Shown in pieces: positions 6,617 to 14,633 of a stretch of DNA of 64,000 bases; position 1 is the stretch's first letter, and each line of letters starts with the position of its first letter. Both the position numbers and the translations under genes were made by a program. The notes below the pieces were generated by a model. The model saw only the letters and a list, made by a program, of their open reading frames with translations. It was not told the DNA's origin and did no database searches. The DNA comes from Rhodocytophaga rosea. GTDB lineage: Bacteria > Bacteroidota > Bacteroidia > Cytophagales > 172606-1. The DNA lies in the NCBI RefSeq assembly GCF_010119975.1, contig NZ_CP048222.1, forward strand, positions 3,924,501 through 3,988,500, given 5' to 3'.

Positions 6617-7717
6617 TCAGACCTTCAGGTCTGGACTTCCGGTTTGAAAGATACAGGATTCCGTTGATATCTGCTCAAAAATTTTCCTGGTTCTTTCAGG
6701 TCTGGCATCCGTAATAAATAACTGACCGAAGGTACCACTGGCAATCATCTCCATTAATTTATTGATCCTCAGATCGTCCAGTTTATCGAAAATATCATCC
6801 AGTAATAAAATCGGTTTGATGCCTTTATTTTCCAGGATAACGTCAAACTGGGCTAGTTTTAGTGCGATCACAAAGGATTTTTGCTGCCCCTGCGAGCCAA
6901 ATTTTTTCAGCTCAAAACGGTTGATCTCAAAGATAAAATCATCTTTATGTACGCCTTTGGTGGTACGTTGTGCCTGCAGATCGCGTTTGGTGGCAAAAAA
7001 GAATTCGTATTCAAAATCTTCTTCAAATAATTCGGATTCATATACCAGATCTACTTCTTCCTGGCTTTCGGTAAGATTGCGGTAATGATGCTGAAATCGC
7101 TTTACATAATTCTCCATAAACTCCTGCCTTCGGAAATGAATTTTCCGCCCGGCTTCCAGCAAAGGCATATTATAGGTTTCCAATAATTCTTTATCGTAAT
7201 AATTACGCTCGAAAAATTGTTTTAACAAACCATTGCGCTGTTTTAGAATGAGATTGTATTGGATCAAATCATTCAGGTATTGATTATCAATCTGCGAAAT
7301 CATGCCATCGAAAAACTTACGTCTCAGTTCTCCTCCTTCCCGGACCAGATCAGTATCATCCGGTGCAATGAGCACGACCGGAAAACGGCCAATATGTTCA
7401 CTCAAACGTTCATAGGCTTTTTTATCCGACATTACTATTTTGCGCTGTCCACTTTTCAGGCTACAGGTAATCTGGTAGTGTTTATCGGCTACACAAAAGC
7501 GACCATCGATCATAAAGAAGCTAGCTTCATGGCGTATACTCTGACCATCCAGAATATTAAAAGCACTTTTGGTAAGTGATAAATAATGAATAGCATCCAG
7601 CAGGTTGGTTTTGCCGCTTCCATTATTGCCTACAATACAGTTCACCTGCGGGCAAAATGTAAGGGAGATTTCTTCATAGTTTTTGAAATTCAGCAGATTG
7701 ATTTTTTCAAGATACAT
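6617..7717 (-). CDS. recF: DNA replication and repair protein RecF
   Basis: RecF is an SMC-like ATPase that helps load RecA at gapped DNA. The Walker A motif GNNGSGKT is at residues 29-36, the ABC-type signature region FGSQGQQKSFV is near 273-283, and Walker B PILLLDDIFDKLD is near 300. The 366-residue length is normal. The ATG at 7717 begins the typical MYLEKINLLNFKNYEE N-terminus. It is expressed away from pdhA and is followed by the DUF721 gene. Confidence 0.96.
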   Translation of the reverse strand: MYLEKINLLNFKNYEEISLTFCPQVNCIVGNNGSGKTNLLDAIHYLSLTKSAFNILDGQSIRHEASFFMIDGRFCVADKHYQITCSLKSGQRKIVMSDKKAYERLSEHIGRFPVVLIAPDDTDLVREGGELRRKFFDGMISQIDNQYLNDLIQYNLILKQRNGLLKQFFERNYYDKELLETYNMPLLEAGRKIHFRRQEFMENYVKRFQHHYRNLTESQEEVDLVYESELFEEDFEYEFFFATKRDLQAQRTTKGVHKDDFIFEINRFELKKFGSQGQQKSFVIALKLAQFDVILENKGIKPILLLDDIFDKLDDLRINKLMEMIASGTFGQLFITDARPERTRKIFEQISTESCIFQTGSPDLKV

Positions 7718-7883
7718 TTCATTTCATTGTTGAATCTTTTTTATCTAATTTCGCAATCTGAATCGTACATGCGTTCTGGTAATACTACGCAGTAAAAAGT
7801 AAATTATCACATAATTTTATTCTTTACTTACAACATTACCTTTAAAGAAGAGTTTTAACGGTATTTATAAATAATCATACAAC

Positions 7884-8933
7884 ATGGCGAGCGTTAAAGA
7901 AAAGTCTCCGGCCAAAGCAAAACCGGCATCCAAAAAATCCTCCGAAATGAAATATTCCAAAGAAACGTACATGTACTGGTACGAATCCATGCAGCTAATG
8001 CGGAAATTTGAAGAGAAAGCAGGTCAACTCTATGGCCAACAAAAGATCAGAGGATTCTGCCATTTGTATATCGGACAAGAAGCCTGTGCTTCAGGTGCCA
8101 AAACAGCTCTTACTAAAGATGACAAATGGATAACCGCTTACCGGGATCATGGCATTCCACTGGCATTGGGTACCAGCCCAAATGCAGTAATGGCTGAATT
8201 GTTTGCCAAGCAGACTGGTTCTTCCAAAGGCAAAGGTGGTTCTATGCACATTTTCGATAAGGAAGTAAACTTTATGGGAGGTCATGGTATTGTAGGCGCA
8301 CAAATTCCGCTGGGGGCAGGTATCGGATTTGCAGAGATGTATAATAAAACTAAAAACCTGTCTATTTGCTATATGGGCGATGGTGCTGTACGTCAGGGTG
8401 CTTTTCACGAAACGCTCAATATGGCGATGTTGTGGAAGATTCCGGTAATATTTGTTATTGAAAATAATGGATATGCCATGGGAACTTCTGTAAAGCGAAG
8501 CTCCAATGTAAGTGAATTATATACACTTGGCGAAGCATATGATATGCCTTCTGAACCTGTAGACGCAATGAATGTAGAAGCTGTTCATGAAGCGGTTGCC
8601 AGAGCTGCTGAAAGAGCCAGAGCTGGCGAAGGTCCTACCTTACTGGAATTCAGGACGTACCGCTACAAAGGCCACTCTATGTCTGACCCAATGAAATACC
8701 GGACCAGAGAGGAAGTGGAAGAATACAAACTCAGAGATCCTATTGAACAAGTGCGGAAGACAATTCTGGAAAAAGGAATTGCAACTGAAGACGACCTGGC
8801 AGCCATTGATGCTAGGATCAAACAGCAGGTAGATGAATCGGTAAAATTTGCAGAAGAGTCTCCTTATCCGGCACCGGAAGAAGCATTCAAAGATGTATAC
8901 GTTCAGAAAGACTACCCATTTATAAAAGATTAA
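7884..8933 (+). CDS. pdhA: Pyruvate dehydrogenase E1 component, alpha subunit
   Basis: This is the thiamin-diphosphate-binding subunit of the E1 enzyme that decarboxylates pyruvate and passes the acetyl group to E2. The TPP motif starts at GDGAVRQGAFHE (residues about 160-170) and ends with IENNGYAMGT. The phosphorylation-loop-like segment YRYKGHSMSDPMKYRT is also present. A Lys/Ala/Pro-rich tail of about 25 residues precedes the conserved SKETYMYWYESMQLMRKFEEK. The beta subunit is not in the window, so E1 is encoded by unlinked genes or the beta gene lies elsewhere. A strong terminator follows. Confidence 0.94.
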   Translation: MASVKEKSPAKAKPASKKSSEMKYSKETYMYWYESMQLMRKFEEKAGQLYGQQKIRGFCHLYIGQEACASGAKTALTKDDKWITAYRDHGIPLALGTSPNAVMAELFAKQTGSSKGKGGSMHIFDKEVNFMGGHGIVGAQIPLGAGIGFAEMYNKTKNLSICYMGDGAVRQGAFHETLNMAMLWKIPVIFVIENNGYAMGTSVKRSSNVSELYTLGEAYDMPSEPVDAMNVEAVHEAVARAAERARAGEGPTLLEFRTYRYKGHSMSDPMKYRTREEVEEYKLRDPIEQVRKTILEKGIATEDDLAAIDARIKQQVDESVKFAEESPYPAPEEAFKDVYVQKDYPFIKD

Positions 8934-8941
8934 GTGCAACC

Positions 8942-8980
8942 AAGTCCCTGCCCAAAACAGCAGGGACTTCTTTATTTATA
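8942..8980 (+). terminator. Rho-independent terminator after pdhA
   Basis: Arms AAGTCCCTGC (8942-8951) and GCAGGGACTT (8960-8969) are perfect, with an eight-base loop followed by CTTTATTTATA. It starts 9 bases after the pdhA stop. The 235 bases from here to the next gene show nothing else. Confidence 0.85.
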
Positions 8981-9215
8981 TTTCAGATTTTTGTATATTC
9001 TGTTGTTTTTTTTGGGGCAACATGTAATAAATATTCCAGATTGCCTGCCTTTTGCAAGTATTTGCCACTCAGAAAATACTTTCCATGGGTGTGAACCGTT
9101 CTCAGAGAAATTGCTTGTGAAGTAATATTTTTAACTACTCTCTGTTGCTAAACAACTTATTCTGGTATTTTTTTGAACAGGTGTATTTTCGTATAATTTA
9201 AGCATCCATTAGCTA

Positions 9216-11147
9216 TTGAATCCAGTAAAAAAGACTTCGCATTTAATACAGAACATGGGCTGGAAGGGCTTCTTGTTTAGGGCCACCTATGAGTTCAGGC
9301 GAAAATCCGGCTTACTGAAATCCGGCTATCCAACTAAAGTAAAGGAGGAAAAATTTTCCGATCTGGCTGGCTGGAAAAATAAGAATGGCAAATTCTTTTT
9401 CTCCTCTAAAGAAGATATTAAGAAATTCGATGTACTCTCTGAGGTAGGTAAGGAACAGTTAAAACAGGAGTTTAATCAATTCCAGCAGGGAAAGCTTAAA
9501 TTTTTTAATGGCTTTTACCTGACTGTAGGCACAGAGTATGACTGGGTAACCAATCCGGAAACCGGCTATAAATTTGATATTACCAAACACTGGACAAAAA
9601 TTAAAGATCTGGACCCTGCCCAGGGAGATATTAAATATGTATGGGAAAAATCCCGGTTTTCCTACCTGTACACCATTATCCGGTATGATTTTCATTTTCA
9701 GAGCGACCAGTCGGAACTTGTATTTAAGGAAATTTTAGACTGGATTAAAAAAAATCCACTTAACTACGGCCCTAACTATATTTCTAGTCAGGAGATTGCC
9801 CTTCGGCTACTCAACTGGACATTTGCGCTGTATTATTATAAAAACTCTCCCCATCTCACGGAGGAAGTTTTCCAGAAAATCATTCATTCAATTTACTGGC
9901 AGGCTAAGCATGTTGAGAAAAACATAGATTTTTCCAGGATTGCCGTACGGAATAACCACGCCATAACTGAATGCGCCGGTTTGTATCTGATCGGATGGAT
10001 GTTCCCTTTCTTACCGGAAAGCCAGCAATGGCAGGAAGAAGGTAAAGAATGGCTGGAAGAAGAAGGTTTATACCAGATATATCCGGATGGTTCGTTTTTA
10101 CAGTTCTCGATGAACTATCACCGGATCGTGATACAACTGTTTACCTGGATATTTTATCTGGGGAAAAAGAACGGAGATATTTTCTCTATTGAACTCAATA
10201 AACGCTTAAAAACATCTGTAGAATTCCTGTATCAGCACCAGGATCTGGAAACCGGGCACATGCCTAATTACGGTGCCAATGATGGCTCTTTATTCTTTCC
10301 ATTGAATGCTTGCAGCTATAGAGATTTCCGTCCACAATTAAATGCACTCTATCATTATTTTTACCAGAAACCATTGTACGGCCCCGGAGAATGGAATGAG
10401 GATTTGCACTGGTATGGATATGCGCCTATTTTTACAAATTATGTGCCCGAAGAACAAAAGAGTAAGGCATATAAAACTGGTGGCTTCTTTGTATTAAGAG
10501 ATGCCCATAAATTTGCCTTTATCCGTTGTGGCAGCCACAAAGACCGTCCCTCACAGGCTGATAATCTGCACGTAGACCTCTGGCTGAATGGCAAAAATAT
10601 TATCCGGGATGGAGGTTCATTTAAATATAATGCTTCGCCGGAAGATCTGAAATTCTTTATGGGTACTGCCTCTCACAATACCATTCAACTCGATGATCAC
10701 GACCAGATGCTGCGGGGAGGCAGGTTTATCTGGTATTACTGGAGCCAGGCATTAGAAGTAGATATTTTTGAGCAGGCTGATGCGGTATCTTTTCAGGGAA
10801 AAGCGCAGGTATTTCAGCAGGTAAATCCGGATATCTTGCACCTGAGAAAGGTAAAGCAATACAAGAATAGCCTGAAGTGGAAGATAGAAGATATTATCCA
10901 GATTCCTGCTAATGTTCCCGGTTTGGATAAGCTGCTTAAAAAGCAGATATGGAATATTTCGCCAGAATTCCTGGAGTTAGGTTTTACTATTTCTACTATT
11001 GATCAGTTTGGAAAGAAGATAGAGCCGATTACCAGAGATGTGTTTTTTTCCAATACTTATGGGATGAAAGAATCATCCAAGCAAATTGTATTTGAAAGTA
11101 CAAGCAATTTCCTCCAGACAATTATCGAACTACCGCAGAAGGTATAA
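9216..11147 (+). CDS. Heparinase II/III-family polysaccharide lyase-like protein
   Basis: The 643 residues contain an alpha-barrel N-terminal region (NYISSQEIALRLLNWTFAL, IAVRNNHAITECAGLYL) and the C-terminal heparinase II/III beta-sandwich signature (LHVDLWLNGKNIIRDGGSF, ASHNTIQLDD). Members of this family cleave uronic-acid polysaccharides or are linked to exopolysaccharide synthesis. No signal peptide is seen, which suggests a role in making or turning over the cell's own polysaccharide rather than feeding. The frame opens with TTG at 9216 just after an in-frame stop, and the first ATG is at 9255. The TTG start keeps KTSHLIQNMGWKGFLFRA, which fits the family. Confidence 0.8.
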   Translation: MNPVKKTSHLIQNMGWKGFLFRATYEFRRKSGLLKSGYPTKVKEEKFSDLAGWKNKNGKFFFSSKEDIKKFDVLSEVGKEQLKQEFNQFQQGKLKFFNGFYLTVGTEYDWVTNPETGYKFDITKHWTKIKDLDPAQGDIKYVWEKSRFSYLYTIIRYDFHFQSDQSELVFKEILDWIKKNPLNYGPNYISSQEIALRLLNWTFALYYYKNSPHLTEEVFQKIIHSIYWQAKHVEKNIDFSRIAVRNNHAITECAGLYLIGWMFPFLPESQQWQEEGKEWLEEEGLYQIYPDGSFLQFSMNYHRIVIQLFTWIFYLGKKNGDIFSIELNKRLKTSVEFLYQHQDLETGHMPNYGANDGSLFFPLNACSYRDFRPQLNALYHYFYQKPLYGPGEWNEDLHWYGYAPIFTNYVPEEQKSKAYKTGGFFVLRDAHKFAFIRCGSHKDRPSQADNLHVDLWLNGKNIIRDGGSFKYNASPEDLKFFMGTASHNTIQLDDHDQMLRGGRFIWYYWSQALEVDIFEQADAVSFQGKAQVFQQVNPDILHLRKVKQYKNSLKWKIEDIIQIPANVPGLDKLLKKQIWNISPEFLELGFTISTIDQFGKKIEPITRDVFFSNTYGMKESSKQIVFESTSNFLQTIIELPQKV

Positions 11148-11172
11148 TACGCATACTTACTGATTTTATAGT

Positions 11173-11208
11173 AAACCCCAGTTATGAGTAATAACTGGGG
11201 TTTTGTTT
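11173..11208 (+). terminator. Rho-independent terminator after the heparinase-like gene
   Basis: AAACCCCAGTTAT and ATAACTGGGGTTT form a 13-bp perfect stem with a five-base loop, followed by TGTTTG. The roughly 215 bases between this and the tRNA terminator show no gene. Confidence 0.85.
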
Positions 11209-11423
11209 GATATTTCTAAATTGGAATAAACCATTGTACTTTGTATCAATTATCTAATCAAGTCATTGTATTTATAATTTATAACTATTTATTTCGCTTC
11301 TTTTTGAAGAAATTAAATAAATAATTGTAATATATCTATAAAAATCGTATGTATGCAGAATAAATTAATTCGCTTGATTTGCGATGAAAGATATAATTGC
11401 TTACAGATTGGAATCTGGATTGA

Positions 11424-11457
11424 ATAAATAAAAAAGCCTTTCAATGATGAAAGGCTT
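11424..11457 (-). terminator. Rho-independent terminator after tRNA-Phe
   Basis: On the minus strand AAGCCTTTC and GAAAGGCTT form a 9-bp stem with a six-base loop, followed by TTTTATTTATT. It begins nine bases beyond the tRNA 3' end. Confidence 0.85.
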
Positions 11458-11465
11458 GGTGAAGG

Positions 11466-11538
11466 TGGTGATGAGTGGAATCGAACCACCGACACAAGGA
11501 TTTTCAGTCCTTTGCTCTACCAACTGAGCTACATCACC
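11466..11538 (-). tRNA. tRNA-Phe (anticodon GAA)
   Basis: The 73-base minus-strand sequence folds as a cloverleaf. Acceptor arms are GGTGATG and CATCACC, the D-arm has AGCTCAGTTGGTAGAGC, the anticodon stem is GGACT-GAAAATCC with anticodon GAA, and the T-arm has GGTTCGATTCC. The discriminator base is A. The 3' CCA is not encoded (the next bases are CCT), so it must be added after transcription. The gene stands alone with its own terminator. Confidence 0.95.
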
Positions 11539-11640
11539 TTCAGAATTTGGTGGTGCAAAACTATGGTTTTTTATTTTTTTCACAAATTTTTTATTAAAAT
11601 AATCAGGATATAATTAGCCGGACGTTTTATAAAATTTACT

Positions 11641-13014
11641 ATGGATTATATAAGTCAGGTACTCTTTGTGATGTGTTTACTGGTTGCAGGCTATTTCCTG
11701 ACCAAACGCATCAACCGGATACGCAAAAATATACAGCTGGGTAAGGCAGAAGACCGGAGCGATAACCCGGCAGAACGGTTTAAAATAATGGCGCTGATTG
11801 CACTGGGTCAGAAAAAAATGTTCGACAAACCAATTGTTGGTCTGATGCACCTGGTTATTTATCTGGGTTTTATCATCATTAACCTCGAAATTCTGGAAAT
11901 CATCCTGGATGGTATACTGGGTACCCATCGCTTGTTTGCGCCTTATTTAGGTGGTTTATATATATATCTTATAATTATTTTTGAGTTTCTGGCAGTAGGA
12001 GTAATTGTCACCTGCGTTATTTTTCTCATTCGCAGAAATATATTAAAAATCCGTCGCTTTTGGGCATATGAAATTACTAAGTGGCCTCGTACAGATGCCA
12101 ATATTATTTTGATTACTGAAATTCTGCTGATGCTTGCCTTTCTGAGCTGGAATGCCTCTGATAGCATTCTGCAGCAGAGAGAAGTTGGCCACTACGCAGG
12201 AATCAATGCAGGTCCGTTTGCATTCAGCCAGTGGCTTATGCCGCTGTTTACCGGCTGGAGTGATTCAGCAATAATGGTATATGAACGCTTTGCCTGGTGG
12301 TTTCATATTCTGGGGATTCTCACATTTGCTATTTATGTAACGTATTCCAAGCATTTGCACATTGCACTGGCATTCCCGAATACCTATTTCTCGAAACTGG
12401 CACCAAAGGGTAAACTTCAGAATATGCCGGTAGTAACCAACGAAGTAAAGCAGATGCTGGGTATTCCGGCAGATCCCGCTTTGGAAACAGCTCCTGAAAC
12501 GCCTCAGCCCGAAACACCTGTCGAAATTGGCCGCTTTGGTGCAAAAGATATAAATGACCTAACCTGGAAACACTTGATGGATGCCTATAGCTGCACAGAA
12601 TGTGGCCGCTGTACAGCTGCTTGCCCGGCGAATATCACAGGGAAAAAATTATCTCCCCGAAAGATTATGATGGATACCCGTGACCGTATGGAAGAAGTAG
12701 GCAGAAGTTTAGAAAAAGGAGGTCCAGGTCTGGAAGATGGCAAGTCACTGATAGATAGCTATGTTACTAGAGAGGAGTTGCTGGCTTGTACTACCTGTAA
12801 TGCTTGTGTATCTGCCTGTCCGGTAAATATCAATCCTCTGGATATTATTATAGAACTGCGGCGCTACATGGCCATGGAAGACGCTAAAGTTCCCGGTTCA
12901 TGGAATGCTATGTTTTCGAATATAGAAAACAATATGGCTCCCTGGAAATTTTCGCCTTCTGACCGCTTCAACTGGGCAGACAAACTGAAAGAAACCCCGC
13001 AAAACGGCCAATAA
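11641..13014 (+). CDS. Membrane-anchored 4Fe-4S protein, HdrE/NarI-like fused to ferredoxin domain
   Basis: The N-terminal 260 residues contain about five hydrophobic segments (VLFVMCLLVAGYFL, LVIYLGFIIINLEIL, YLIIIFEFLAVGVIV, and later ones), resembling the heme-b membrane subunits of nitrate and heterodisulfide reductases. Two 4Fe-4S motifs follow: CTECGRCTAACP near residue 318 and CTTCNACVSACP near 382. Such proteins pass electrons between the membrane quinone pool and a CCG-domain partner, which is the next gene 52 bases downstream. Donor and acceptor are unknown. The pair is frequent in Bacteroidota, but I know of no assigned physiological reaction. Confidence 0.85.
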   Translation: MDYISQVLFVMCLLVAGYFLTKRINRIRKNIQLGKAEDRSDNPAERFKIMALIALGQKKMFDKPIVGLMHLVIYLGFIIINLEILEIILDGILGTHRLFAPYLGGLYIYLIIIFEFLAVGVIVTCVIFLIRRNILKIRRFWAYEITKWPRTDANIILITEILLMLAFLSWNASDSILQQREVGHYAGINAGPFAFSQWLMPLFTGWSDSAIMVYERFAWWFHILGILTFAIYVTYSKHLHIALAFPNTYFSKLAPKGKLQNMPVVTNEVKQMLGIPADPALETAPETPQPETPVEIGRFGAKDINDLTWKHLMDAYSCTECGRCTAACPANITGKKLSPRKIMMDTRDRMEEVGRSLEKGGPGLEDGKSLIDSYVTREELLACTTCNACVSACPVNINPLDIIIELRRYMAMEDAKVPGSWNAMFSNIENNMAPWKFSPSDRFNWADKLKETPQNGQ

Positions 13015-13066
13015 TACTAATAGTGGTAATTTACTAACTGGTTCATGCCAGAAGCAGAGACTATAT

Positions 13067-13864
13067 ATGAATCCAACAACTTATAACGTGCCTACCCTGG
13101 CAGAAATGATAGCTGAAGGGAAAGAACCCGAAATACTATTCTGGGTAGGTTGTGCCGGCTCTTTCGATGACCGGTATAAAGCCGTAACCATTGCTTTCGT
13201 AAAAATCCTGAATGCAGTAGGAATAAACTTTGCCGTATTGGGTCCGGAAGAAAACTGCACTGGCGATCCTGCCAGAAGGGCTGGTAACGATTTTCTGTTT
13301 CAGATGCAAGCCATTGCTAATATCCAGGTGTTGAATGGATATAATGTAAAAAAGATCGTAACCGCTTGTCCGCATTGTTTTAATACGATTAAAAATGAAT
13401 ATCCGGAACTAGGCGGTAACTATGAGATAATTCATCATTCTACATTTTTACAACAGCTTATTAACCAAGGACGCATCAAGTTACAGGGTGGTGGAGAGTT
13501 TAAAGGCAAGCGCATTACCTATCATGATTCTTGTTACTTGGGACGAGCCAATAAAATTTATGAAGCGCCCAGAGAAGTGCTGGCTGCACTTGATGCAGAT
13601 TTAGTAGAAATGAAACGTTCCCGTGCCAAAGGTTTATGCTGTGGAGCAGGTGGTTCGCAAATGTTTAAAGAAGCAGAGCCAGGAAGTAAAGAGATAAATA
13701 TTGAAAGAACCGAAGAAGCGCTGGCTACTGGTGCCACTGTGATCGCTTCTGCCTGCCCCTTCTGTATGACCATGCTCACAGATGGCGTAAAAAACAAAGA
13801 AAAAGAGACACAAGTAAAAGTTTATGATATTGCGGAACTCATTGCCAGAGCAGAAAAGTTATAA
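13067..13864 (+). CDS. CCG-domain (HdrD/GlpC-like) Fe-S oxidoreductase subunit
   Basis: Two CCG-type repeats are visible. The first runs from WVGCAGSFDDR through NCTGDPARRAG to TACPHCFNTI. The second runs from HDSCYLGRAN through GLCCGAGG to ASACPFCMTM. In heterodisulfide reductase such repeats bind a noncubane [4Fe-4S] cluster that reduces disulfides; related subunits occur in glycerol-3-phosphate and lactate oxidases. At 265 residues it consists of the two repeats only. It should form a complex with the preceding membrane Fe-S protein. The substrate could be a disulfide or a hydroxyacid and cannot be told from sequence. Confidence 0.85.
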   Translation: MNPTTYNVPTLAEMIAEGKEPEILFWVGCAGSFDDRYKAVTIAFVKILNAVGINFAVLGPEENCTGDPARRAGNDFLFQMQAIANIQVLNGYNVKKIVTACPHCFNTIKNEYPELGGNYEIIHHSTFLQQLINQGRIKLQGGGEFKGKRITYHDSCYLGRANKIYEAPREVLAALDADLVEMKRSRAKGLCCGAGGSQMFKEAEPGSKEINIERTEEALATGATVIASACPFCMTMLTDGVKNKEKETQVKVYDIAELIARAEKL

Positions 13865-13909
13865 AAGTAAATAGCGCTACACTTTCATAGGTTTGTGCAA
13901 AACATAGTT

Positions 13910-13917
13910 TAATTTTG
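13910..13917 (+). promoter_or_regulatory. Candidate -7 element for the 162-aa gene
   Basis: TAATTTTG matches TAnnTTTG exactly, 54 bases upstream of the start codon. A TTTG lies 14 bases before it, closer than the usual spacing of about 19, so the -33 match is weak. Confidence 0.4.
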
Positions 13918-13971
13918 TACATTCATTTTTTAAGTTGTAATGCGGATATTCACTTTTAATCACATCCACCT

Positions 13972-14460
13972 ATGTTTGTAGATTTTGAACAAATGCCTGC
14001 TCATGCAAAAGTATGGGTGTATCAGGCAAATCGTACGCTAGACAAAAAAACACAGAAAGTCATACTGGATAATTTAAAAAACTTCATTGAGGATTGGGAC
14101 GCTCACGGAAAAACACTTAAGGGATCAGCTATTTTGCTGTATAATCTGTTTCTGATCCTGGCTGTAGATGAAGAGCATAATCTGGCAAGCGGTTGCTCTA
14201 TCGATAAATCTGTTCATTACCTGAAAGACCTCGGCACACATTTGGACATAGACTTCTTTGACCGCTCCAAGCAGGCTTTTGTACAAAATGGGGGTATTGT
14301 ACTAGAAAATTTCAGGAATCTGAAAACCCATATCAGCGCCGGGATGATTGAAAAAGAAACGCTTACCTTCAATAATGCCGTAACTACTGTAGGTGAAATG
14401 AAAAGCGACTGGCAGGTTCCGGCCGGAGAATCATGGCTAGCTAAATATTTCCAGAATTAG
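13972..14460 (+). CDS. Conserved Bacteroidota protein of unknown function
   Basis: This 162-residue protein has no Walker A, no transmembrane segment and no signal peptide. It has an alpha/beta look with FEQMPAHAKVWVYQANRTL at the start, a DEEHNLASGCSIDKSVHYLKDL centre, and ends in AGESWLAKYF. The Cys-Ser-Ile-Asp-Lys segment looks conserved-domain-like and might form an active or binding site, but that is inference. Proteins of this kind are sometimes labelled 'ABC transporter ATPase', which the sequence does not support. It stands 108 bases after the Hdr-like pair, with a candidate promoter of its own. Confidence 0.75.
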   Translation: MFVDFEQMPAHAKVWVYQANRTLDKKTQKVILDNLKNFIEDWDAHGKTLKGSAILLYNLFLILAVDEEHNLASGCSIDKSVHYLKDLGTHLDIDFFDRSKQAFVQNGGIVLENFRNLKTHISAGMIEKETLTFNNAVTTVGEMKSDWQVPAGESWLAKYFQN

Positions 14461-14633
14461 TGTAATGTACGCTGGTAAATAATCGAATAGCGGCTTGCCT
14501 GAACAAACATTATGTATCGGATGAATAAAGTCTGTAATTCGCTAGATGTTTCACATACAAAAGCATAAAAATCAGCGTTTAATTGGGTAAATTAGCAGAA
14601 ACAGTATTGCCACCTTCTAAGCAATATAGACAT

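Noticed and set aside
13972-14460. 'ABC transporter ATPase' as a function
   Set aside because: There is no Walker A, Walker B or signature motif.
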